The position numbers and the translations under genes were made by a program. Positions 39,486 through 57,639 of a stretch of DNA of 64,000 bases are shown one piece after another (the stretch's first letter is position 1; each line of letters starts with the position of its first letter). The DNA is taken from positions 6,812,001-6,876,000 of the forward strand of contig NC_090967.1 of NCBI RefSeq assembly GCF_040807025.1, given 5' to 3'. The notes under the pieces were generated by a model that was not told the origin of the DNA, searched no databases, and was given only the letters and a program-made list of their open reading frames with translations. Source of the DNA: Struthio camelus. Lineage: Eukaryota > Chordata > Aves > Struthioniformes > Struthionidae.

Positions 39486-42400
39486 CTACCTGTGGAGGCA
39501 GCCAGCGCAGAAGGCCACGCGGTACGTGATGTAGACGATGCCTAAGAGGATTGGGCTCCCACAGATCAGGCTCAGCAGGATGAAGCTGGGGCGATGCTCC
39601 TGTTGCAGCGTGTCCTGGCTGGGCAAGCCACGCAGAGGCGAGCAGGAGTGAGAGAGCTCATCGAAGGTGCAGGCGGGGGGACAGGCCGTGCAGTTGTTGG
39701 CCGAAGCACCCTGGCACGTGTAGCAGGAGGGGTGGCAGTCAGCACAGACGCCGGCTGCATTTGGGGAGGTGGATCTCCGGGCGCGGCTGTAGTAGCGTGG
39801 GGGGCAGTAGGACAGGCACAAGTGCTGGTAGGCGTAGAATGACTCGCCACACTCTGTGGAGGGACGGGTGGTGTGAGCTGGGGCTGAGAGGTGGCTGGGA
39901 GCCTGCTGTCAGCCCCAGGTGCCTGTGACAGCAGCATCCTCTCCTGCCCAAAGACTCGGTTCCCTGTGCACAGCAGGGAAAGCCTCCTGGGGGGCACAGT
40001 GGCTCTGCCTGCATCAGCCAGCCCAGGAGAGTCAGTGCCTGGAAAATGGAGTACTCACCCTCGCATGCTCCCTGCGCGTCCCACTTAACACACTCGCTCA
40101 CAGCAGAGGCTGCCAAGCGCCGGCTCACCATGTCCTCATCTGTGCCGTGGAGGTGCAGGATGAAGTTAGTCAGGACGCCTGCGAGGCAGGAGATAGGGCT
40201 TCTGGTCTGGTGCCAGGAGCTCTGGAGCCATGTGGAACAGAGCAAGCAATGCCCCCTTCCTGGCCATGTGCTGTCCAGGGAGACCTTCAAAACGCAAGCA
40301 AATATGACCCTGCCCATTCCAAAACTCTACAGAAAAAGAGGGATCTGGTGAACCCTGTGCCCAGCGGGGAGCAGGAAAAGGACAAGACCAATAAGTTTCT
40401 AATGGAGAGAGGGGGAAGGAAGAAGAAAGAATGACTGGGCACTGGGTGACCCTGCTGAATGGGGTTCCCTGCCCTGGGTGCTCACCTGTGTTATAGGCAT
40501 CCCCCTTGTTCTCTAGCAGCAGTATCCAGGTGCCATGGGGGTCCTCATCCCAGAAGTGTGTGGACATGAAGGTCCAGTCCTTGTAGCCCTCCCTGCTGGT
40601 GTCATAGGGGCTAGAGGAGAAGAGAGCCACGAGTGCAAGGCTGGAGGGGAGGGATGCAGTCTGAGGAGGCCCTAGACTCTCCCAGTTCTTAGTATAATGG
40701 GGCACTGCCAAGACATAGCACAGACTACAGGGGAGTCTGAGCCTTGGGCGGGGTGAGCCCAATTCCCCCATGGGAGCCAGAAGGAGCCATTTCCCTGTGG
40801 GATTGGGTCTTCTGGCACTAGGAGAGACTGTCAGAGGAGACCCTCCTCCCACCCTAGGGCAGCAGGTAAATCTCTGCACCACAGTTTCTGTCACAGTATG
40901 CTTCCCCATGAGCTTGTTGACCACTCACAGACCCCCCCCCCCACTTACCGCACAGCCACCAGCGTGGATGTGGTCCCCATTGGGCTGGTCAGAGTGATCA
41001 CCAGGTCCCCCCTCCTGCTGTAGCTCAGAGAGAGCTGGACCTGGACGTGCTCCAGTGAGCGGATGCCCTCAGTCCTCCCTGAGCAGGAGCCGTTCACAGA
41101 GACGGTGAGCTTGGGACCTATGTTCCTACGAGGTACAGGGCAGAGGTAAGAGCTTCTCCCCCCACCCTCCACGGGCGTTGTTGCTCTCCACAAACTCTAA
41201 CCACAGCCCTGTGGTTACAGCAGAAGCCATGCAACACTTTCCTGGGAAGCAAGGCCCAGGTCCTGCACTAGGCGCAGTGTGATTTTGCTAAAGGAAAGCC
41301 CCCGGCTCATCCCACATGAAGTATGACCCCCCCGGGGGGGGGGGTCTTTCCTTACTGGGGGGTGTGAAGTGCCTTGACTGAACACTTCCGCTGAGGCTGA
41401 GTTCCTGTCCACTTCTTGGCCAACTCCACCAGCAGACCCGCATCCAGGAGCCCGTAGCCGTAGTGGTGGCTCACTGAAAGGTAGATGCCACCCAAGAGAA
41501 GGCACGTGAGCCCCTATGCAGACCTGTGACACGAGAGTACCAGAGGGCTCCTGCCCCAGATACGCTGGCAAAGAGTTTAAAGGGCAATATGTCCTCCCAG
41601 AAATGGAGAAGCGTGCAGGACCGGCAACGGCCAAGCCATCCACTCACCCTTGCGTCCGACCCCGTTCACAGCCCAGTCTTCTGCCTGCAGGTGGGCGGGC
41701 TTGGAGGCCCTGACCACGAGATGCTGCAAGTCACGCCAGGTTAGTGCTGGGCTGGAAGCAAGGACGACTTTGGGAGAGAGGGCTCTATTTTGGGTTAGCT
41801 TTTGAGGCTGAGATATGGCTCTTCTAACTTTGGTTATTGGAAAGTTAGATGTCTGGGTCCCAGCTAGTCCCCCTCTGACAACTTTCTTGCTCCCCAAAAT
41901 GAGGGAAACGGACACCTCCAGAGGGCAATTCTCTTCCTGTTTCTGGCCCCTCTCCCACAGGAGAAGAGGCCGCCCCATGAGAGCACAGGGAGACCTCAGC
42001 TCCACACCCCCAAACCCCACTGGTAACAGGGCAAAGCCCCCCTTCCTTGGCACTACAGGGTTCCAGTGAGGCACCACACGCACCCTGGGCCCAAGGGACG
42101 GGACCTACTTGGCCTCCAGAGCGAGGGCAATCATTCCAGCAGCCAACGGGGCAGAGGCAGAGGTGCCCGAGTGCTTGTCCGTGCAGCGGTTGTGCAAGTC
42201 GGTGGTCACCTGGGGGAGGAGAAGGGGTTCCTGGTGCAGTTGCCTGCTGATGAAGCAGGGGGCAGGATTGGCTGGAACGGATCCCTTCAAAAAACACTCC
42301 CTTGGGTTCTGTTTTCCTGGTCCCTCCCTGCCTTCAAGGCCTAATGCAGGTGCTTTACTAAAGCCCCCTTCTCCCTGCCCAGGTAAGAAGGGTCCAGATG

Positions 42401-45400
42401 TGCCCGCTCTGTACTGGGAACTGGTGTCTGCTAGAGGGTCGCTGCCCCAGACAGAGCCAGGAGGGAACTCACAATCTGCTTCTCACTCCTTGTGCCACTG
42501 CTGTAGGTGGTGGTGAGGGTGGAGGAACAGGCCTCACTGTACCAGGGTATCTGACCACTCGCAGAGGTGCTGCCGACTGACAGGGTGTAGATGCTGTTGG
42601 TGTATCCATCGCAGTTGCAGTTGTCGTAGTGGAGCCCGCCATTGCCAGAGGCCCAGATGAAGACTGAACCGAGGCCTCCTCGCCCCTGGCAGACGGAGTG
42701 GGAGCAGGGAGTCCTCCCCTTGATGCTGTCACAGCAATATGCTGTGGAGAGCCTGGAGGATCTCTTCCCATTGCAGTGCAAGGACCCAGTGCAAGCCCAG
42801 CTCCTGCTAACAGCAGGTCTGGTTCAGAGCCAGCAAACTGGGAGGCCCCAAGGCCAATGCCATGCTTACATTTGTGACTCCTTTGTAGAAGGCCTCCATG
42901 GCCAGCACGCCCGGCCCATCTACGGTCTTTCCGTCATCCTCAGGGCCCCAGCTGGCACTGTAGATGTGGATGTGCTGGGGACGGAGGCTCAGGGATTGAG
43001 CCTCCACAATGTCAGTGATGAGCCCGTCCAGCATCCGCACACCTGCAGGGCCAGGAAGATGACAGTGACAGCATTCAAGAGGCCCAACAGCAGTCAGGCG
43101 GCCACGGTAGCCAGAGATGCCCTGTGGCAGGTTCCAGGTGGGCATGAGCATCTCGTGCTCCATGGGAGCCCAGGGACTGAGCGGGATCGCGCTGGCCCTG
43201 GCTTTGCTCCCTGGTTGCCGTGGGCACCTTTCATGTAATCCTGCCATAAGGAGATCAGGCTCCTGCAGGTCTGTGCAGCCGCTGCTGTGAGCATGTACCC
43301 AATGCTCCTTGTTAATCCCTTTGCAGTTAAGCCCAGCAAGTTATCCCAGCTTTTAACCCTATTTGCCACACACGCTTCCTCAGGGGAACCTAAGCCTGCG
43401 TGTTGCTGGTGCTGCTCAGCCAAACCTTTTGTTGTAGAAGGGGAATTAAATCCCCATGGCTCCAGGGACCCTGGCAACCCCAGGACTGTGCCGGGGGACC
43501 GCTGTGGACCAGGCTTGCAGCAGCCGAGCCTTGCACCACTGCTCAGTTTGCTGCAACTAAGCAGCACCCTCTAGCGTCTCACAAGCCTCTAGCTTCCTCC
43601 AGAGCAGCCCTGTCGCTGTGGGAAGCTCTGGATGCTTTTACGCAGGCAAAACGAGACCCAGGGATTCACTTTCAAAGTGCTGCTACAAGGCTCTGGTTCA
43701 AGGGCCTGATTTTTCAAAAAGCCCTGACTCCTGCAGCTCCCCTCCGAGCGCCTGCAGAGTGGGGACAAGGGTGGCAGAAATCCCTGCCAGCAAGGACTTT
43801 GCAATACTGATTCGGCCACATTGCTCTTATAGAAGCCAAAGCTGCCTTTGCAGCATTCGGATCAAGATGACATTAGTGTCAGCCTGACGAGGTACAGCCT
43901 TGCTGTGGGCCTGGAGCCACACACTCCTCCAGGGCGTCTGAGCTTGTTCGTGACTCCCTTCCCACATCGTACCAGCAAGTAGGAGTAATTGCTCACCTCC
44001 AACTTTTGCATTGTATGCAATGCCTGCTCCACAGATTCGGTTGTTGGCTACAGCTGCCACTTCTCCTGCACAACGTGTCCCATGCCTGAGGGGCACAGTT
44101 AAATTATGATCGATCCACAGTGAGGAATAAAAGGGCCTGGAATAGTCTCAGGCCAGAGAGATATGAAATAGCCAGCACAGGGAACAGATTTGTCTGGACA
44201 ACCAGCCAAGAAAACTCACCGGTTCTCATCCCAGGCGTTGTATCTGGGCTGTGGATCAGGGTCATTGCTGTTGAAGTCATAACTTGCAAGGGGATCCTGT
44301 TGCAGAAAGGGGCACTAGCATGAGAAAACTGCATTAAGAAGTTTGTTGTTGCAACAACTTGAAACAGACTTCCTGGCATTTAGCCCCGTGTCTGGCTCTC
44401 TGAATCACCCTGCCTCCCAGCAAGCTTGCTGCTCTCACAACCCAGACTGTGCAAGTGAGGCCCATCTGCACCCAGCAACTGCATCAGATTAACCTGAAAT
44501 TGTTTTAAACAGGATTTCATTAAATCAGTGTAACTTTGCATGTCATGGTACTAGTTCATGCTATCCAGGCTCATGTTTGGAGAGAAAACACAGCACAGCG
44601 TTGCCCAACGTGCCAGAGGCTACGGGTGAGTCTAACCTAACTCCCTGCAACGGAGTTAGAAAGGAAGAACTAAGAAACACTGAAACTATGTTTTTATAAA
44701 TAACAACTGATTAAGGTTCACCTCCTTTTTTTTCTTTGCTTTCTGAGCACGTGGGGGCTTACAAGGTTTTCTGGCTTTGCAGCTTGGTCTAATCACATCT
44801 GACTATTTTTGGGGCTTGAGCGTTGCCTTTACAAATTACGTGTTCCAGTTCTAACATTTCGTTGACGCGAGAATTCATTGTGAAGATACTAAGCCTTTTG
44901 ATCCAGCCATGGAGAGGCTGAATTTCTAGTGCAAAGTCCCACCAGCTGGATAAAGGTATCAGCTCCCACCCTCCCCTGGAGAAAACATGCTGTAAAGAAG
45001 CAGTATGCAGCTTCCCGGAGCCTTTGTTACTTAGCCCTGGAGGCAGTAATTATAGTTACGTAGTTAGGAGACAGGTCTGGATGATCCTTCTCAATCCCGT
45101 CATCCAAGATGGACAGCACAACTCCCAAACCAGTGTACCCTTTGCCCCAAGCAGTGAGGACATTCAGATCTGGACTGACATCATTGTTCTGGAAAACAGA
45201 TTAAATTTGATCATCCAGGGCTGCTCTGGGCAGCAGGCTGTGAATGTCCTTCAGAGACTACTCTGCTGTATCATCACTGTCAGTATTAGTCCTATTCACG
45301 TGTAAGGGAGGTGATTTGCTTCAGGACATTGGGGTTAGAAGGGTGAGACAGAAATCGAAAGCAGCAAAATCTCACCATATACCACTGCTTATGGAACCAG

Positions 45401-47633
45401 GGATCTGTCGGCACCACCGTGACGCTTCTCTTCATACGCTTCTTCACAGTTTGCTGCTCAAACCAGTGAACCTGAGCAGCAAGCAGGTCCCTTGTTGGTG
45501 TCAGGCAGAGCTGGGGACTCCTCCTGGGGCCACCTGGCACACCCCACGCTTGCTTCGATCACACAGCACCTCCGTTCAACCTCTGCATGCCAGCAATATT
45601 CACAACTAGCATATCCCACACCTTCATACATGGCTATTTTACCTTAACAGGAGTGGAAGAAGCCTTTGCTGCTCCTAATCTCTGGCTGCGTGGCCAGATG
45701 CTGGTGTAACGCTCGTGTCCCTGGACCATGCATTACAGTGCCACAGAGATAACACACCATCGGGTAGCAACAGTACAGCTGCCCCTGAGTGCAGCAAATG
45801 AACCTGGGTGTGTTAATGCCACTGCAGTGTGCCCAGGTCTGAACTCTTATCTCTGCTCACCGCGGCATGCTCGGTAACCTCGGTCCCCTGCAATCACCTG
45901 CTCCTTACCTTCGGCTCTTTCTTCAGGCGCATGTTCCAGCCCCAGTGTCTGCTTAAGGATTTCTGCACGGTGCCTCGGTGTTTGAAATGGTAATAAGGCG
46001 CTCCCTCTATCACCTGCAGACACAAAGGAGGTCATTTCTAGACAAGCAGCTAGACTAGGGGCGTGCGTGCCAGCTCGACATGGGTTGTAGAGATCAAAAG
46101 GAGATGTTTAATATACGAGTCGTGTACGGCAGGACAACTAGGGAGCACCGTTTGGAGATGAGGCACTCTTCAAGCCAACCTTTCTATTTCCTCTCTCACC
46201 CAGCTTCTGGGGGCAGCTTTAACGCAGATACTGAAGGCCATCAGTACCCAGGTCCATGCTGCCCTGTTGCGCTGATTTCCTCCTTAATTTGCATCTGCTT
46301 CAGCATGCTGGAGAGTTCACCAGCCGCCAGCTCACACTGTTAGATGCAATAATAGCATGCTCTCCTTTAAAATAAAAATAGCATCCCGCTAAAAGCTTCC
46401 CTGGTACAGGTGCATGTGGGAGAGAGGCAGGGAGAAGACAGACCAGGAGCGAAAAATACACCGGTGAGCGGATGCCGTTGCCGGCTCCGCGCTGGCCTCC
46501 TCCCTGCCCCGCGAACCCTTCCTCGCCCTGGGCCGGCGGCAGCTTTGAGGACCGGCTGCCTGGCGCTGCGGGGAGGGGAGAAGGGGGCTCCTGCGCCCCA
46601 GGCTGAAATAGGAGCTTTGACATGAGGAAAGAGGGGCCGGATCAGGGGTCCGAGCATCCCCCATGGCCCTGGGGGTGCAGACAGGGCCTGGGCCTGAGAT
46701 GGTGGAAGGGAGCCAGGTGGGGGGCAGGTCCCAGATGGGGGGACAAGCCCCAGGCAGGGATGAGCCCCAGGTTGGGGTCCAGGTCCCAGGCAGGGGGACA
46801 GACCCCAGATGGGGGACAGATCCCAAATGCGGGGGGACAGACCCCATAGGGGGGATGGGTCCCCTATGGGGCACAGACCCCAGGCGAAGGGCCAGGCCTG
46901 GAGTGGGGATGGGCCCCCTATGGCGGCCAGGCCCCATACAGGGGGACAGATACCAAATGGGAGACAGGCCCCAAAGCGGGGCCGGGTCCCCTATGGGGCA
47001 CAGACCCCAGGCAAGGGGCCAAGTCCAGAGGGGGGCTGGGTCCCCTATGGGGCGCAGAACCCAGGTGTGGGGCTGGGTCTCCCATGGGGCACAGACCTCA
47101 GGTAAGGGGCTGGGTCCCCTATGGGGTGCAGACCCCAGGGGAGGGGCCAGTTCCCCTATGGGGCGCAGACCCCAGGGCTGGGTCTCCCATGGGGCGCAGA
47201 CCACAGCTGGGGTGCCGGGTCCCCTATAGGGTGCAGACCCCAGGGGAGGGGCCACTTCTGGAGCAGGGCCAGGTCCCCTATGGGGTGCAGACCCCAGGTG
47301 AGGGGCCGGGTAGCCCGTGGGGCGCAGACCCCCGGCGCACACCCCAGGGCCGGGTCCCCTATGGGGTGCAGACCCCCGGCGAGGAGCCGGGTACCCCGTG
47401 GGGCGCAGACCCCAGGCGCGGGGCCGGGTCCCCTATGGGGCGCACACCCCAGGCCCGCTCACCGGGCCGAGGCAGAGCAGCTGGTGGCGGCGGGCCAGGC
47501 GCGCGGCCTCGCGCGGCCCCGCCGGCCCCCGCACCGCCCAGCTGCTGAGGAAGACGCGGCGCTCGGCGGGGCCGCGGCCGGCCGCGCACAGCAGCAGCCC
47601 CGCCGCCACCGCCGCCATCGCCGCCGCCGCCAT
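39486..47633 (-). CDS. PCSK4: Proprotein convertase subtilisin/kexin type 4, 721 aa
   Basis: Fifteen exons: 47463-47633, 45909-46013, 45376-45471, 45060-45188, 44220-44296, 43997-44085, 42870-43042, 42473-42685, 42109-42209, 41648-41751, 41356-41473, 40949-41125, 40486-40610, 40059-40178 and 39486-39853. Total 2166 nt, phases consistent. A signal peptide ([13 protein letters not shown]) and prodomain end at the convertase site RMKR. The catalytic triad and oxyanion residue are present: Asp in LDDGIEKDH, His in [10 protein letters not shown], Asn in WASGNGGLH and Ser in [13 protein letters not shown] domain follows ([27 protein letters not shown]). A furin-like Cys-rich segment and a hydrophobic C-terminal helix ([20 protein letters not shown]) end in CLHR. 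Furin and PACE4 were considered; the motif wording and neighbours favour PCSK4. In mammals it acts in sperm and germ cells. Divergent from REEP6. Confidence 0.95.
46650..47455. repeat. Minisatellite in PCSK4 intron 1
   Basis: Long imperfect array of 35-50 bp units containing CCCCTATGGGG followed by CGCAGACCCCAGG and a G-rich spacer. The most regular copies are nearest PCSK4 exon 1, and the array degrades away from it. Long ORFs on both strands translate the array. Confidence 0.9.
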
Positions 47634-47897
47634 GGCCGCCTCCTCCTCCTGCCCCCTCCCACCCGCGCCCCGCGGCGTTGCCAGGGCGACGGCGGCCGAG
47701 CGCCCCCGCCCCGCCCCGCGGCGTTGCCAGGGCGACGGCGGCCGAGCGCCCCCGCCCCGCCCCGCGACGTTGCCAGGGCGACGGCGGCCGAGCGCCCCCG
47801 CCCCGCCCCGCGACGTTGCCCGGGGGCGGCGGGGCCGGGGCCGGAGCCGGGGCCGGGGCCGAGGCCGGAGCGGCGGCGGCGAGGGCAGGCCGCAGCC
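47634..47897. promoter_or_regulatory. 264-bp bidirectional promoter of PCSK4 (-) and REEP6 (+)
   Basis: Only 264 bp separate the two start codons, so both transcription starts and all core elements lie in it. It is a CpG island with repeated CCCCGCCCC SP/KLF-type boxes and a tandem array of RFX X-box-like sites (separate entry). No TATA box. Head-to-head PCSK4 and REEP6 is also the human arrangement, so the shared promoter is old. Confidence 0.85.
47669..47820. promoter_or_regulatory. Tandem 46-bp repeat carrying RFX X-box-like sites
   Basis: Three copies of GTTGCCAGGGCGAC at 47677-47690, 47723-47736 and 47769-47782, exactly 46 bp apart. A fourth half-site (GTTGCC) lies at 47815-47820. The RFX X-box consensus is GTNRCC, 0-3 bases, RGYAAC. 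Each copy matches with a 2-bp spacer and one mismatch (GGCGAC for RGYAAC). Between them lie GC boxes. Binding by RFX2 or RFX3 is inferred from the motif. Confidence 0.6.
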
Positions 47898-54510
<6,613 letters not shown>

Positions 54511-54609
54511 GGCCGGCGCCGGAGCCGCCGCGCGACCAGTGAGGCCGCTTCCGCTTCCGGTTCCGGTCGCGAGGGAGGGGGGAGGGAGGAGCCCCCCCCC
54601 CCCCCATGT

Positions 54610-54615
54610 AATAAA
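54610..54615 (+). terminator. REEP6 poly(A) signal
   Basis: AATAAA about 100 bp after the REEP6 stop. It lies only about 75 bp before the X-box of the next promoter, so the two genes are nearly contiguous. Confidence 0.8.
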
Positions 54616-54639
54616 GCCCCGGGGCCGCGGCGCCCCCAA

Positions 54640-54852
54640 CCGCCGCTCCCGTGTGCTCCCTGCTCCCCCTTCCCGGAGGGAGGGAGGCGTCGCCATGGCA
54701 ACGCGCCGCCGCGCACGGTCCTTTAGCAGGGGGCGGGGCCCGGCGGGCGGTGACGTCGCCGTCACGTGGTCCTAAGAGGGCGGGAGGGAGGAGGAGGAGG
54801 AGGCGCGTGCGGCGCTGGCGCTACGGTGGCCGGGAGGCGGCGGCCGGTCGGG
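54640..54852 (+). promoter_or_regulatory. CpG-island promoter and non-coding exon 1 of C19orf25 homologue
   Basis: Contains a consensus RFX X-box, GTCGCCATGGCAAC, at 54689-54702, and a TGACGTCGCCGTCACGTGG composite near 54750-54770 (CRE-like and E-box-like). A splice donor GTAAGG at 54853 ends a non-coding exon. The acceptor before the coding exon is at 55846-55847. Confidence 0.65.
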
Positions 54853-54914
54853 GTAAGGGGATGTCTGGGGCGGCGGGCCTGCGTGTGAAAGGACCGTATC
54901 GCGGGGGGGAGGGG

Positions 54915-55400
54915 GGGGTCGGTCTGTCTGTCTGTCTGTCCTGAGGTGATGGGAGGTCAGTCTGTCTGCCTGGAGGGGCTGGGGGGGGCGTGCGTCTGTC
55001 TGCCTGCCCCGAGGGCAGTGGGGGGGTCTGTCTGTCTGTCCTGGGGGGGGGCAGTGCAGGGGGCGTCTGCCTGCCCCGAGGGCACTGGGGGGGTCTGTCT
55101 GTCTGTTCTGGGGGGGGGCAGTGCAGGGGGCGTCTGCCTGCCCCGAGGGCAGTGGGGGGGTCTGTCTGTCTGTCCTGGGGGGGGGCAGTACAGGGGGCGT
55201 CTGCCTGCCCCGAGGGCAGTGGGGGGGTCTGTCTGTCTGTCCTGGGGGGGGGCAGTACAGGGGGCGTCTGTCTGCCCCGAGGGCAGTGGGGGGGTCTGTC
55301 TGTCTGTCCTGGGGGGGGCAGTACAAGGGGCGTCTGCCTGCCCCGAGGGCAGTGGGGGAGTGTCTGTCTGTCTGTCCTGGGGGGGGCAGGGGGGCAATGG
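54915..55400. repeat. G-rich minisatellite in C19orf25 intron 1
   Basis: Six to seven tandem copies of a unit near 65-69 bp. Each has TCTGTCTGTCTGTCCTGGGG, a G-run, GCAGTACAGGGGGCGTCTG and CCTGCCCCGAGGGCAGTG. Copies are highly uniform, so the array is young or homogenised. It ends in scattered TCTGTC tracts to about 55.8 kb. Confidence 0.92.
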
Positions 55401-55856
55401 TGCGCAATCTGTCTGTCTGGAGGAACAATGGGAGGACCTGTCTGTCCCCGGGGGGGGAGGGGGGATGAGGGAGCTCGATTTGTCAGTCTGGGGGTGGGAG
55501 GAGGGGGGCTGTTCATCCCAAAGGCAGTTTGTCTGTCCAGGGGCACAGCAAGGGGCGTCTGTCTATCCCAGGGCAGCGAGGGGGGCTCTCTGTCTGGAGG
55601 AGCAGCAAGGGGGGAGGCGGTCTGTCTGTAGTGGGTACAGGTAGTGAGGGGGGAGCCTGGTTGCCCGGGACAGTTGGGGGGGGAGGTCTGTCTGTCTGTC
55701 CGTCCCAGGGCAGGGGATCTGTCTGTCCCAGGGACAGATTGCAGGGATGGTCCGTATGTCTGTCCAAACGGCAGTGAGGGGGGGGTCCGGCTGTCCGGGG
55801 GAGCGGCAGTGGCACGGCCCCCGTCAGCCCTGCGCCCTCTGCGCCAGGCTCTGTGC

Positions 55857-56377
<521 letters not shown>

Positions 56378-56961
56378 GACCCCTTGCCTCCCTTGAACAG
56401 CTGAGGCAGCTGGGAGCACGGACTCATACTTGATTTGAAAAGCTAACGCAGGTCCTTGGCACTCGAGACTCCTCTGCTCTCATCGCAGAGGGCTTTGGTG
56501 TGGGCCAGCCTGCAACAGGCGCCCTGAGGGCGTCCCTTGAGACTGTGTTTGCATATTCCTAAGTCACTGAAAGCTACTACAGAAGCAGCATCATTTGTGT
56601 TTGATTTACTAGAACTGACATTGCTGCTTCTTCCCTGTGACCCCAGAGGCCCTGCAGGCTGTGCGAATGCGGCTTCGCTGGCTTGTCTTGCCTCATCGGG
56701 CCTGCGAGGGGCCACAGAATCGTTTCTGAAGCTAAGGGCTGTGCCGCGTTGGCAGCCTGACCTCTCCCCGGGGAGTGGTAGTGATCTCGCTGCTCATGCC
56801 AGGGAGGGATCCTGGGAGCTGGCCCTTGGATCCGTCATGAGGACGCAGTAGCAGGTTCCTAGCAGGAAGACTGGCTCAGCCCGGGTGCAGGAGGCCACGC
56901 TCGGAGCTTGTTTGCTTTGTTGTTTCTGTGAACTCAGTGCCATTGCCCTTTGGTAAGTGGC

Positions 56962-57441
56962 ATGTCTGCGTCCTCGCACCACCGGTTCACCTATGACTTC
57001 TCCATCTGGTACTGCCCTGAGGACGACAGCATCGCCTCAGACATCTTGGCAGCCTTGAAGCGAGAGGGGTTTCAGGGCTATGCAGAGCATCAGGACCAAG
57101 TGGCGGGGACGTCCATCGTCCTGACAGCCACCAAGGTCATTCAGGCCAGCCGAGTTGCCATCCTCCTCCTGTCCGCCAGGTCCCTGGGTGACCCTTGGTG
57201 CCAGCGTGTCTCCGAGTGGAACCTGCATCACAGCATTCATGAGAGTGGGACTAAGATCATCCCTGTTTGTGTGGGCATAAAGAAAGATGAAGTGCCCATG
57301 TTTCTACAGCACCTTAATGAACTGGAATATGAAAATGTCTTCTTCTACAAGAGGCTTGTGGACAGCCTGAGAAAACCTCAGTCAGGGGCAAGGAAAACAC
57401 GGTGTGCGTGTTCCTCCAGAGCAGCCCAAGCAAAGAGCTGA
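56962..57441 (+). CDS. Small TIR-domain-only protein, 159 aa
   Basis: A single open frame with a TIR domain filling residues about 8-140: FTYDFSIWYCPEDDSIAS (box 1), a BB loop EHQDQVAGTS (compare RDxxPG), VAILLLSARSLGDPWCQRV, KIIPVCVGI and a box 3-like NVFFYKRLVDSL. The WCxxE glutamate typical of TLR and NADase TIRs is Val (WCQRV), so an adaptor or scaffold role is likelier than NAD cleavage. The tail is basic and Cys-containing. A splice acceptor (tract then ACTCAG, 56932-56937) lies 24 bp before the ATG, so an upstream exon is likely, possibly those of C19orf25. It is not MYD88, TIRAP or TICAM1 as I remember them; relation to TIRAP-like fish genes is possible. I do not recognise the gene. 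Confidence 0.8.
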   Translation: MSASSHHRFTYDFSIWYCPEDDSIASDILAALKREGFQGYAEHQDQVAGTSIVLTATKVIQASRVAILLLSARSLGDPWCQRVSEWNLHHSIHESGTKIIPVCVGIKKDEVPMFLQHLNELEYENVFFYKRLVDSLRKPQSGARKTRCACSSRAAQAKS

Positions 57442-57614
57442 GAGAGCTACGTGTGGCCGGGGACAGTGATGGGCTGGTGGTTCCTTGCCAAAGCAGGAGT
57501 TGGGGGCTGGAGGTCGGTGTTGGGTTTTGAGGCCTGTTCCGTGCCTGGGGTTTGCTCGGCCGTTCCCACAGTGACGGCAGCAGCAGCGGTGGGAGTGGAG
57601 TTGTGTTATCTGCT

Positions 57615-57620
57615 AATAAA
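57615..57620 (+). terminator. Poly(A) signal after the TIR gene
   Basis: AATAAA 174 bp after the TIR-gene stop. It is the first such signal on this strand after REEP6, so it may serve both C19orf25 and the TIR gene. Confidence 0.75.
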
Positions 57621-57639
57621 GATGGTGGTGGTGGGAACT

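Noticed and set aside
46389-47342. 317-codon ORF rich in GSAPHRGP
   Set aside because: Translation of the PCSK4 intron 1 minisatellite.
39486-47633. Furin or PACE4 instead of PCSK4
   Set aside because: The Cys-rich plus transmembrane tail could suggest furin. But catalytic and P-domain wording, short cytoplasmic end and pairing with REEP6 favour PCSK4.
56962-57441. TIR start at the upstream TTG (56950)
   Set aside because: Non-ATG, and preceded by GTAAGT-like sequence. The ATG at 56962 is the natural start, though an upstream exon is possible.
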